Source: Lineus longissimus
Lineage: Eukaryota; Nemertea; Pilidiophora; Heteronemertea; Lineidae
Direction: 5' to 3'
DNA: 64,000 nucleotides
Assembly (NCBI RefSeq): GCF_910592395.1
Contig: NC_088308.1
Span: 15,579,501 to 15,643,500 of the forward strand
Below, piece by piece: positions 35,300 to 45,344 of the stretch (the first letter of the stretch is position 1; each line of letters starts with the position of its first letter). The position numbers were made by a program, and so were the translations under genes. A model generated the notes under the pieces. The model saw only the letters and a program-made list of their open reading frames with translations. It was not told where the DNA came from and ran no database searches.

Positions 35300-37012
35300 C
35301 TCTGCTTAGAACGATCCCCAGTGCTCTTCGTTGTGTGAGCGCCGCCATGCTTGCACTTGAACCGTACACGGCTGGCAGGCGGTATTTGCACCACGCCACC
35401 ACGGGCACCACGCGACCACCATGCCACCACGCGAACAGGCGGAGCGATCATAATGACGATATCAAAATAGCGGTCGATTCATTGGATCATAGTTTCTAAG
35501 AACAATTATAGATGGCGTTGGCTGCTATCCTAGCTTCTCTGATGCCCGTTCTTGGGATTATTGGAATAAAGGCGTACGCCAACTACGGAAATACGTACTG
35601 AATTACCGTTGAGTAACTAGACCTACTCCAACTGACGACTGACCTGCAAAAACCATACGAGTACGAGTGGGTTATATAGTCTCCCTTTAAAGGGGTGGCC
35701 GTTCGTTTGGGTGGGGTGGGTTGGGGGGGGGGGGGGGGGAGGAGTTAGATTTATCACTCACTCGAACACGTGTGCATAGTTTCAACATACTGTTGTGTGA
35801 GAGACCCTTATTGGCGACTTTGTGTAACTTTATCTTGCCTACCTAGCTGTTGCCTATAGTTTCCCATTAAAGAGGGACAATGTAGGAGCAGGGGGTCAAA
35901 TTGGCCAACTTTAGCTGACTTATAAACAGAGTAAGGGCATTAAGTCTTATTTGATTCATCACTGAATGTATCCCTGTTACAGGCGTGACTAGGTTAGGAC
36001 AAACTGTTAGAGGTGAGAGACTCACTGGCTACTTTGTGTAACTTTATGTTGCCTACCAAGATGCTGCCTATAGTGCCCCTTTAATGGACATGTCTCGAAT
36101 CTTATGCATTCTTTAGGGAAGGTGAATCACTAGGCTTCCCAAGCCAACAAGCTTGGGAATTCTTCTTCTTATCTTCAATATTGTGATCATTATTATACAT
36201 TGTATATTATTATTATAATCGACGCGCCCGCCTGACCTTTGAAGACCTTTGTTCAATGGACACCAAAGCCTAAGTTGCATTCTGTCATCTGTAGCTGTGA
36301 CTAATGACACATCTACAAAATAAGTCAGTTTGATGAGAAAGTAAAGGTTTCAAACCAAAACAGGTGCCCTCTGTAATGGAACTCATTTGAACGCAATATG
36401 TTGCGTAATGACTTTGGTTATAATCATGCGGAGTATGAAAGGCTGGGCTGTATCCGTCAGTACCTGACTGACGATTGGACCCATCGTTTGCATTTGGTAA
36501 CCCCCCGTTTTTTAATGGTGTGATAAGATCTCTCATGACAAACGGTTGGACACGGATGTATAGCGGCTTAATAATAGCCCTGCTTTTTGCGAATGCCATT
36601 AACAAGTAATAAATACTCGTAAATCCCGTCAGGCAACAACGCAGTATACCAACATTCCATCTATAATTGGTAGGTGTAACCACAACTCTCAAGTGTCTGT
36701 GGTCTGATGGTCTGTTTTGATATCGTCATTATGATCGCTCCGCCTGTTCGCGTGGTGGCGTGGTGGTCGCGTGGTGCCCGTGGTGGCGTGTTGCAAATAC
36801 CGCCTGCCTACACGGCTATACTTGAATGAATCTTTGTAGTAGTTTTTTACGTCTACTACCCCATTATTTGCTTTCTCAACTGTCCTCGAGTCTGCTATAA
36901 CAAATTTTGCAAATGTTTCCCGCTCGAATTTATTCAGATATTCTTTAAAAGCCGCGAAATGGCTGAATTTTTGGCCGAGAGACAGCGGCTCCATAACGTC
37001 GTCTCCCGCCAT
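35300..37012 (-). pseudogene. X transposase exon 1, split by an inserted element
   Basis: The ATG at 37,012 (AACATGG context) starts MAGDDVMEPLSLGQKFSHFA. This leads into a FAR1-like N-terminal domain: 68 codons to 36,809, ending ...FKYSRV. The coding sequence resumes at 35,364 with RFKCKHGGAHTTK...SKQ and reaches the donor at 35,300. Between them lies a 1,435-bp element flanked by a 9-bp duplication of the codons for S-R-V. Taking out the element and one duplication copy leaves an uninterrupted 269-nt exon in phase with exon 2, giving about 792 codons. With the insertion in place the frame runs into element sequence and stops, so the gene looks disrupted unless the insertion is spliced out or absent from other alleles. 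Confidence 0.85.
35374..36808. mobile_element. Non-autonomous TIR element in the transposase exon (9-bp TSD)
   Basis: 1,435 bp with 94-bp terminal inverted repeats (35,374-35,467 and 36,715-36,808) that differ at about two positions. They start GGCAGGCGGTATTTGCA and are rich in CACCACG words. The flanking direct repeat is TACACGGCT at 35,365-35,373 and 36,809-36,817. Long TIRs plus a 9-bp duplication fit Mutator-like elements. A 17-base G run lies at 35,723-35,739. No transposase inside. The near-identity of the TIRs suggests a recent insertion. Confidence 0.92.
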
Positions 37013-37302
37013 GTTGTTTCTTCTACTGATCACGTGGGGTCGGGTAAGGCTAAACAGTGACCGCTTGTTGGGAGACACGCGCTTGGCAAACCGGTGACGC
37101 CACGGTCGGGTAATGCTCATACAGATTATGGCGGTCGGGTAATGCTCTTACAGATTATGGCGTTGCAGACACGACGGTCGTGACACGACGGTCGTGTCAA
37201 TAGTCACTTCGATATTCATTAGTGGTCTTGTCTCATCGAGTTTGTTTACAATATGCGGCGCCATCTTGGAAAAGCCGTGACGTCACCGCGGTATCCTCCT
37301 TG
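37013..37302 (-). promoter_or_regulatory. Right subterminal region of X, upstream of the transposase
   Basis: This 290 bp between the start codon and the X terminus holds three GGTCGGGTAA(T/G)GCT words (about 37,037, 37,104 and 37,133; the last two form a 29-bp tandem repeat). It also has two adjacent CACGACGGTCGTG palindromes (37,170-37,182 and 37,184-37,196) and TGACGTCA in the TIR (37,278-37,285). By position this should contain the transposase promoter and transposase-binding sites; no TATA box is obvious. Function is inferred. Confidence 0.45.
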
Positions 37303-38286
37303 CATGATTCCCATTGTTTCCTTCCTCGTGACGCAATTATTTCATGACGTCATGAGCCATTGACCATTCACGCAAGTAGATTATTCACACCGGCGCCACT
37401 GTCCTGAAGTGCGGGTGTGGGACATCATGTATCTAAAAATCGTCTGCTAGAACATACAGGACAACAACGTCGGCGGAGACAGTTGTGACATTTCATTGCA
37501 GACGATGTAAACGTCCTCTTCTCGATTTACGTACTTTACTTCAAAAAAGTCAGTTTTAACACTACCGCACAAATATAGAGTGGTCATAATGTTCCATTTG
37601 GATAGAGATTTGACGGACTGATTTGGAAATTCATTCCAACCATGCAACTGTTTCAGAAATGAGAAAAAGCTCCTGGGTGTCATGACATGCATGGTGTGTC
37701 TTGCCTCTGCATTTTTGTACTCAGGCATGTCAGAGGGTTTTCAATTTTCATATCATTGAAGAAATAATTCAGTCCAATCTACAAGTTATCAAACACATCA
37801 TTTATTTAAAAATCGTCTGCTAGGACATACAGGACAACGTCGGTGGAGACAGTTGTGACATTTCAATTTTCATTGCATAGAGATTTGACGGACTGATTTG
37901 GAAATTCATTCCAACCATGCAACTGTTTCAGAAATGAGAAAAAGCTCCTGGTTGTCATGACATGCATTCAATTATTATTTCACCACAAATAGCTGCTTCT
38001 TCCAGCAGATATGAGACAGCTACCGGGGCGGGGACTATTTCTTTATGGGGCCTTATTGTTCAGCGTCTCCAAGGAATTCTATTTTTAGAGTCCAATGGGG
38101 GGTGGGGGGGGGGGGCCTTCCCCCCAATGTACTGACTAAAACCTGTCACTTTCAGAGAACGGGGGAGGGGGTTTGGGGGACTCATCCCCCAATGTACTGG
38201 CTATATATGTCAGAAGGACGGGGGTTTGGGGGGCTCCCCCATGTCAAACAGTTGTGTGAGTTCACTAGAGATTGCTCTTTACATAT
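37303..38286 (+). mobile_element. U2, right part
   Basis: This continues the U element interrupted at 21,118. It starts with the second copy of the 9-bp duplication and goes on as CATTGTTTCCTTCC, as in U3. It ends CTCTTTACATAT followed by TA (38,287-38,288). Two internal 276-bp-type repeat copies are present. Confidence 0.8.
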
Positions 38287-38288
38287 TA

Positions 38289-38521
38289 CTTTAGTGATAA
38301 TATCCAAAAGATTCTTATAATGGATATAATCCCGAAATAATGAAGCAAAAGACGGGCAGGCGTTTCAAGAAAAAAATTATTTTGAGATTTCAAGAAACCT
38401 TTTGAACGAATTCCACATGGGCCGTGGTGGGATCCGAAGACACCTGAAGGAGGAATGTATGTTTTTATGGGGTACCATTGGTTTTGCAGATCTTCTGTTT
38501 TTTTCTAAAGAATCTTTATAA
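38289..38521. other. 233-bp spacer between U2 and U4
   Basis: Unique-looking sequence between two oppositely oriented U elements. No gene or repeat recognised. Confidence 0.4.
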
Positions 38522-38749
38522 TAATATGTAAAGAGCAATCTCTAGTGAACTCACACAACTGTCCTTCTGACATATATAGCCAGTACATTGGGGGATGAGT
38601 CCCCCAAACCCCCTCCCCCGTTCTCTGAAAGTGACAGGTTTTAGTCAGTACATTGGGGGGAAGCCCCCCCCCCATTGGACTCTAAAAATAGAATTCCTTG
38701 GAGACGCTGAACAATAAGGCCCCATAAAGAAATAGTCCCCGGCCCGGTA

Positions 38750-39685
38750 GCGAAATTTTTTTCTGCAGGATACTTCTGCCATAGTGTACATCTGACAGCC
38801 AATCAGAATTCAAGGCAAGCACGTGTCTTTGTTGACATCATCTTTCCACATGGCGCAATAATGTCAACAATGCCACGTGTTCTGATAATCTTGGAAAGAA
38901 CAAGTTAGCAAATGGTTAGAGGAGTATATTAGCTAAAATATATTTATTTGTAGTATCTTAACATGTATTTTCATTGTCGAGTGGACTGTATTTATTGGAC
39001 TTGTCTGTTAAAGGCGCACTGTGCTCGGCAAAATAGCCGAGGTTGAATGTTTATCTGTCAACCGTGTAACTAGTTCTGCTGTATATGCATAGGTGGCGCC
39101 ACCATTCAATTTATTTTGTTTGCTTGTCAAAATGTGTTTTATACAATGGCCCTTCAACAATGTTCAAACTACCAAAATAGGCCTGATACCTTCAACAGCA
39201 GACATCGGATACACTGTCCCTTTAATAATTATCAACATTGGCAACACTGTCAGTGTCACTGCCCCTTAAAATTTCACAAATCGCGAGACATCGGATACAC
39301 TGTCCCTTTAATAATTATCAACATTGGCAACACTGTCAGTGTCACTGCCCCTTAAAATTTCACAAATCAATGCATGCACTGCAATGTAGCGATCAGATCA
39401 GCTGATGCCTCTTTTGTACGCATAATATCATCAATTTTACAATGAATCTGTGCAATTCATTCCTAAACACTACGACACAAACCTTGAGTTGAGCATAATT
39501 GGGGTGAGACAATGAACTATTGTCACATTCACAGTTGAAGTGGCACTCGGCATGCGACTCGGTATCGTCCATTGTATTTGCATTATCATGCATAAATAAA
39601 CAGTGTGACGTCAAAGATCGCGCCAATTGTTATTGGCTGTCAGATGTACACTGTGGCAGAAGTATCCTGCAGAAAAAAATTTCGC
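38750..39685. mobile_element. Non-autonomous TIR element with 9-bp TSD inside U4
   Basis: 936 bp with ~53-bp inverted repeats starting GCGAAATTTTTTTCTGCAGG, one mismatch. It is flanked by GGCCCGGTA at 38,741-38,749 and 39,686-39,694; U3 shows the uninterrupted site near 21,430. The interior has an 86-bp tandem duplication (starts 39,201 and 39,287). No transposase. The 9-bp duplication and TIR length point to the Mutator-like group. Confidence 0.9.
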
Positions 39686-40226
39686 GGCCCGGTAGCTGTC
39701 TCATATCTGCGGACAGTTGCATGGTAATTGGAATGAATTTCCAAATCAGTCCGTCAAATCTCTATCCAAATGGAACTTTAAGACCACTCTATATTTGTGC
39801 AGTAGTGTTAAAACTGACTTTTTGAAGTAAAGTACGTAAATCGAGAAGAAGAGGACGTTTACTTCGTCTGCAATGAAATGTCACAACTGTCTCCGCCGAC
39901 GTTGTTGTCCTGTATGTTCTAGCAGACGATTTTTAGATACACTTCAGGACAGTGGCGCCGGTGTGAATAAATCTACTTGCGTGAATGGTCAATGGCTCAT
40001 GACGTCATGAAATAATTGCGTCAACAACGGGAATCATGGTAACTGTGGTTGCGGTGCGTCGTGAAAGCAGGATCGGCAAGCGCGGCCCGTATGGAATGCA
40101 ACAAACTGTACCGGAACCGGAACTGTCATGGGTCTGCACAAATTTTTTCAGATTCGATGGACATGATGGATATATGAATTTTGTTTACACTTTATACACA
40201 CACGTAACCATTACACTCACTACGTT

Positions 40227-40946
40227 CACGGCCGTTAGACAACAATGTGCCTTAACAATTTATTTGATCACATGACTCCTGTGGAATCTCCGATCTGATT
40301 GGTTGATCTGCAAATATGACGCCTTCGTGGTAATTTGCATGATTTATGAAGTAATTTCCCTTGACCAACTTTGAACGCGTCGATTATGATAATAAAAGGG
40401 AGGGACCCAAATCGGAAGTGAATAATAATTAGGTCATTTGCCAGGAATGGTAACTGCGTAATCAGTTTTTGGGTACTTCGTCAACTGGCGGAGAAATTTG
40501 CTGATGCGCCAAATCCCGTGCGAGTTTCTTCGATATTTCGCCGGAAAATCAGTTTAAAACAGGTAAGATCGGTTCATATGCCAAGAATTCGTACATGGTT
40601 ACGAAGAACCCATATCGAGATACTCTTATGAACCAAGAATAGAAACTAGCAAGGCTTTATAAACGTAAACAGAATGATGAAAAGGGAAAATTATATGGTA
40701 ATTTCTCATCTTGGTGGTGTATGCTACAATGTGGAACCAACTACACGGCTCGTCGATGGTGTAGCAGGAGATTTGCTTGACCAACTTTGAAAATCGCGAG
40801 CCCGGGTCTCCTGGTCGTATTCCTTATTATATACCAAGCCACTTTGGTTGCTCAACCCGCCGTTGGCGCGGTGGTCGGCAGGCTATTCATAGTAACAAGA
40901 CCGAGGGATTTCTCCACAAGTAAAAATTACCTAGCTAACGGCCGTG
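40227..40946. mobile_element. 720-bp TIR element with 4-bp TSD, possibly Chapaev/CMC-like
   Basis: Ends are a perfect 12-bp inverted repeat, CACGGCCGTTAG. The flanking CGTT is duplicated at 40,223-40,226 and 40,947-40,950, and the uninterrupted site CTACGTTGTGTG is visible in U3 at 22,336-22,347. CAC-starting ends with 4-bp duplications fit the CMC/Chapaev group; this is inferred from ends alone, as no transposase is present. Confidence 0.75.
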
Positions 40947-40960
40947 CGTTGTGTGAGTTA

Positions 40961-41700
40961 ATACTGGAAGGGGGACGAATAAACTCACACTTGCCGATGT
41001 TGTTTTGCCTCGAAATTCGGCATGGTTGTTTGGAATATACTCTCCTGATGCAACGTATAGTTCAAATCGCTAATCATACATGAAAAGTATTAAAATTTAA
41101 AGATTTTATATAGATTTTTCCCGTCTCAGTCTTACTCCGACCGCCATGTTTTCGCAGCAAGTGTCAGTAAATTTTTGAAGATCGACCATTTTGCAACTTC
41201 TTTTTAAGCCCTCGATTCGACTATACGATTCGACATGCATTTTTAAACTTGCTTCCTGGGCACCATTTGTCAAAGTCAGCGGCCAATTTATTCTTGCATT
41301 TGTCAGGAAAACGCAAGAACTCACTTGCTAAAGCACTCATTTGCGATTTCGCTGGAAGTTTCTCTACGCGTTGCTAATGACGTCATCACAGAGAGAATCA
41401 CACCGTTCGTGCCAATTTGCGAGATTGTCCAAGTTGAATTTGTCGACTGCATGTTGAGCAAGGGGAGTGCAATTTTGTCGTTCTAAAAAGGAAATTTCCC
41501 ACAAATAATGACTGCATGCCGGAATATCTGATCGACCCACCGCCGCGCCGACAAGTTGAGTCGCGACGGCGCGGTGTAGGCCTAGCATACCGCCTGGCCC
41601 AATAGATCGCGCGCCCTACACCACTATGCCAACGGCCAAGCACCAATCCATCAGCAATGATCAGCGTGTCATTGTCAACCAACGCCAGTCGCCCAGCAAC
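40961..41700. other. Gene-free stretch
   Basis: No gene supported on either strand. Minus-strand frames between 41,364 and 41,682 are open but have no recognisable domain. Confidence 0.4.
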
Positions 41701-41721
41701 TTACATTTTCCTTACTCGGAG

Positions 41722-41925
41722 AACGTCGGTCTAAGAGGCCACCAGCTCAAGTAAGCTCCCCTTAGAGCACGTTACCAGCATCGGGACAATTTCTTTACCA
41801 ACAGGATCGTGAAACCTTGGAATGAATTGCCCGAATCAGTAGTTATGGCTCCAAGTCTGAACACCTTTAAGTCAAGACTGGACAAATACTGGATACAAAA
41901 AGGCAAAAACATCTATGAGTACTAA
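41722..41925 (+). pseudogene. Non-LTR retrotransposon (LINE) reverse transcriptase C-terminal end
   Basis: This is the typical tail of a LINE ORF2. GLRGHQLK is followed by one in-frame stop, then FFTNRIVKPWNELPESVVMA and NTFKSRLDKYW, ending at a stop at 41,923-41,925. The 'NRVVxxWNxLPxxVVxAxSxxxFKxRLDxxW' signature is common to CR1/L2/RTE-like elements. Upstream domains are absent, as expected of a 5'-truncated copy. Clade not assigned. Confidence 0.8.
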
Positions 41926-42017
41926 TGAGGACCAATTTCTAAACGAGACCGTAAACATCACCGAAATTTATGACATAACCTTCTTTTCCCCATATATTAA
42001 GCAAGCTTTATTTCCAG

Positions 42018-42911
42018 ATGGACAAACAGCCCATTATGGACTCCAGCCTGGACTATTCAGATATGTCAGACGACGAATCTATTCCTGAAGGAATGACAGC
42101 TTCAGAGGACGAGGGAACGACAGCTGTAGAAAGCTCTGATGAGGACGAAAATCTACATACTGCTCCAGAACAAGGGGGGACTCCAGTGATAGAGGTTGCA
42201 GATCAAGACCCAACAACTTACAATGCAGCAAATTCGCTTCCAGAAGAGGAGGAAGATGATGATAACGATTGCCCCGAAATGAGCCAAATGGGAGAAGAAA
42301 GACGCTATGTAATCATGGGAGAAAACATAATATCGGGTGTCAACATTGACAGCCACGACTAAGGGGCAAGACTGGTTACCATGGGAAATTCTCTCGGAAG
42401 CTGCTGCCCAATCTGTCCTCATACCACCACCAAATTAAAAAGGCATGTCCTATGTATCCACCTTCCGTGGTTCATTAGGGGCCCGTCAGCATGTTTCCAG
42501 TGCAACGTTCAATGTGGCACCATCATCGCAAGGAACATAAGGCATCCAAACTGCCCGGTGAGGGCGGACGACCCCTCCCGATGGGCCTCTCTGATTCACC
42601 AAATGCTAATGATTATATTCCTGGCACTGAGACTAGAAAACTCGAACGAGATACTGGACCTGGTCAGACGTCACCGCCTGCACCCCGAATCATCTCAGCA
42701 GAATACCTACAACTCTCCCTTCGATCCCTCAGAACAGGTCTTCATGAGTCGTTTCGAGATAATGTTTAACCCTTTCCGTAATCAGGATTCATCCTTCACC
42801 CCATCGCCCCCAAATAGTCTTATTGCCGTAATACACTGGAGAACATTAACCAGACTACTTTCCTTGATCCCAGACGACGTACTTGAACAAATCTTCAACC
42901 TACATCTATAA
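42018..42911 (+). pseudogene. Acidic/zinc-finger ORF with a single in-frame stop
   Basis: One reading frame runs from the ATG at 42,018 to 42,911, about 298 codons, with only one stop (TAA at 42,360-42,362). The first 114 residues are very acidic (SDDES, SSDEDEN, EEEEDDDND). After the stop, a second ATG at 42,381 opens 176 residues with CCPICPHTTTKLKRHVLCIH (C-x2-C-x9-H-x4-H) followed by HLPWFI and a second cysteine cluster (CFQCNVQCG...HPNC). A 'HLPW' zinc-finger module of this kind occurs, from memory, in predicted marine-invertebrate proteins near TatD-like nuclease domains; unverified. It follows the LINE end by 92 bp, behind a TTTATTTCCAG acceptor-like site. It may be a mobile-element ORF, a decaying gene, or two ORFs on one transcript. 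Confidence 0.45.
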
Positions 42912-45338
42912 AAACTTGACCATCTCTCTCTTCCCCTCTCAGTCTCATTCTCATCTCATCTTCCTCTAGTATCACATGCCAGCGCTCGGCAACCTGCCTC
43001 GCCGCTTATACTAGTTCATCGTGCTTATCTTACCATAAACCTGTATGCATAACTTGCTACATATCTAAAAGTAGTTCTTAGCCAACCCGATGGTTAACTC
43101 TTCATTTTTGCAGCGCCCGACAATAGTCTCGCTGTTTGTAACCTATAAATAATCTACTTAATATGCTGTACATAAGTCATCCTAACCAAATGACATCATC
43201 ATGCCATGTATTATGTAACCCATTGCACTGTTAAACATATAAACGTTCCTTTTCACCAGGCCTGAAATCAGTATATTACTTTTCAGATCAGCCGGGACCT
43301 CTATACTCCACTCACTTGTCCTTTATAGCACCCAAAACTAACCTACTGTCCGTTCGTTAACAGAATCCAGCATTAACATCCCCGTGACACCATTATATAC
43401 CAGGACAAGTTAGGCTATGTCACAGAAAGCAGGGAGTCCGCTGTAAACAAAGGAGTATGCTGAGTTACAGAGAAAACTATATCATCAAAGAGGTATGTCT
43501 TTCGGTAGTTCCAGCTTATTACCGAATAACAATATAACTTCTCTGGCTAAAAAATTATAAAATTATATAGTGCACTGTTCTTAACAAGAGTTCACGCCAA
43601 ACTGTAAATATAAACATGTATGCTTTGTGGGGTCAACGTGGTCCTATCGATCGTATCTAGGACCCTCTCTGTCTTGACCACACAAACTATTAAGCTACTA
43701 GGCTTCTTGTAAAAAATTGTCTTTTTCTGTATAAGTGTCAAATGTTCTTTCTTTATTTGTTTCTTCTCTATATGAAGAATATGTTGCACGACCCATGCGC
43801 CAATATAAATCGAAAGGCAAAGGCCCAATTCTGGGCCAAAACGCCTATGATGATGATGATGATGATGATGATGTACAAAGGTTGCACTCATTTACGTTCG
43901 TATGTTCGTTCAGTGATATTGTCCGGAAATAGGTAGGCCTAGCCGAGGGTGGTGGTAGGCTGGGTCCTATCATAATCATATTCATAGGCCTAGCCGAGGG
44001 TGGTGGTAGCCGGCTGGGTCCTATCATGCAAAAGACAAAAGTCAATAAAGAAATAAATGCGTGTCCGGCAACGCCCCCACACCTGGCCTTTTGGGTGACT
44101 CCAGAAACTACCGGGCCGATTTCTTCAAAGTTTGGTTTTTATATTTCAGTAACCATGGTTACGATATAGGGGCCATTTTGCGTACTCTAATACATTAATT
44201 TGCTGTGCATTACTTTGTATCACCTATGCGTACACGGGGGGGGGGGGGGGGGGGGTATCTAACAAATTGGAAAAATGTGTGTACATACTGAACGGATGAC
44301 AAACAAAACACGGTCAGTGGCACAACCTATGATAATATAGGCCTGCCTTTCAACTTTAGCTACCACCCGAATTATGCCCACTACACGGGTTATGCTAGTA
44401 ATCAATATTCGCTAGCAGGCTTTTTATTTTCCCATATGTATGAAGAGGGTTCTATGTTCCTCAGGTTCTTTGTTCATCAGTCTGGTGTTCCTCAAGAGTC
44501 AAGTGTCTTCAAGTCTCTTGGCCAGCAAAAACCCTTTCCAACCAATTTTTTATGCATCAACCCTTCGGCAACATGTTGGTGGGGGAAAAACCTGATCCCT
44601 GACCCCTTGAATTGGTTGCCCAGGTACGACCACAAGCAATTGTCTCAAGGAAGCCACCAGTACGACCTCGACCTCTTGCCAATATCATGCCAGTGAAAAG
44701 GAAGGGTATGATGGTTGAGGGTTGCAGTTAGGGTCCATCGAAGGAAAACCTCTTCCTCGCTCTGGGTTAAACATGTCAAAGGACTGCACCATCATGAAGG
44801 TTTGGAGGTTCCATCCACTCAAGCGCCCCAGGGTAAGCAGCTCAGAAGGACTTATTGAGAGGCCAATAGGGGGGTTGAGGGGCCTTTCTCCCAATGCACT
44901 AGCTAAAACATGTCAGAAGGACGGGGGTGGGGGGGGGGGGTTGGGGGCTCTCCATGTCGACAGTTGCGTGAGTTCAATAGAGCTTGCACTTTACATTAGA
45001 ATCTGCCAGAGTGCCACGCTATCTAGTCCGGACACCTTTCGGGGGGGGGGGGGACATTTTCCATTTCTTTGCCAGCTATTAATGATGATGGAGTTGAGTT
45101 ACTGCTAAAGAGATACACGGAGAAAACTGTCTATCAAAACAAAAAAATTGGCGGAAGGAACTATAGCAGGTTCCCAACCAGGTTTCCCCCAACCTAAAGG
45201 CGCTGCGCGCTTACTAGGGCACTGCACTGATAATATAAACACACTGTTATAAATCACAAATCATCACTTATTAGGTTATTTAGTGTACCATGCAGTGTAG
45301 CATGCTGATATTGCTGAACTGTAAAGTGACAAACATGA
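42912..45338. other. Gene-free stretch with simple repeats and a U fragment
   Basis: Contents: a (ATG)9 microsatellite at 43,847-43,873, a 51-bp tandem duplication at about 43,934-44,028 (TAGGCCTAGCCGAGGGTGG), a 20-base G run at 44,236-44,255, and a diverged piece of the U family at about 44,871-44,998. CAATAAAG/AATAAA signals lie at about 44,042-44,055. The (ATG)n tract may be the 3' tail of the LINE whose end is at 41,925. No gene recognised. Confidence 0.5.
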
Positions 45339-45344
45339 GACAGA

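Larger units (their letters stand above)
21119..37302 (-). mobile_element. Element X: 16.2-kb Mutator-like (MULE) transposon
   Basis: The left end reads CAAGGATACCGCGGTGACGT and the right end, complemented, CAAGGAGGATACCGCGGTGA: a ~23-bp terminal inverted repeat with one 3-bp indel, containing TGACGTCA. It is flanked by the 9-bp direct repeat CATGATTCC (21,110-21,118; 37,303-37,311), present once at the same point of copies U1, U3 and U4. A 9-bp duplication is the hallmark of Mutator-like elements. Inside are a nested U copy (21,163-22,350), a four-copy 1,902-bp array (24,102-31,709) and a FAR1/MULE/SWIM transposase gene reading inward from the right end. MULEs of this size are unusual. An alternative is a smaller element enlarged by nested insertions; the termini and duplication support a single insertion unit either way. 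Confidence 0.8.
38524..40958 (-). mobile_element. U-family element, copy U4, carrying two insertions
   Basis: Minus-strand copy bounded by TA|ATATGTAAAGAG (TA at 38,522-38,523) and GTGTGAGT|TA (40,959-40,960). It is interrupted at 38,750-39,685 by a 9-bp-TSD element and at 40,227-40,946 by a 4-bp-TSD element. Removing these gives the same layout as U3. Confidence 0.8.

Noticed and set aside
36285-36692. 135-codon minus-strand frame inside the exon-splitting element
   Set aside because: No recognisable domain, and it lies inside a non-autonomous TIR element.
32352-37012. Reading the SWIM gene as an ordinary host ZSWIM gene
   Set aside because: Not excluded, but it lies within TIRs and a 9-bp duplication, points inward from one end and retains the D-D-E residues, which favours a transposase.
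41590-41650. tRNA-like A box on the minus strand (TGGCATAGTGG)
   Set aside because: No convincing B box at the proper distance and no SINE tail.
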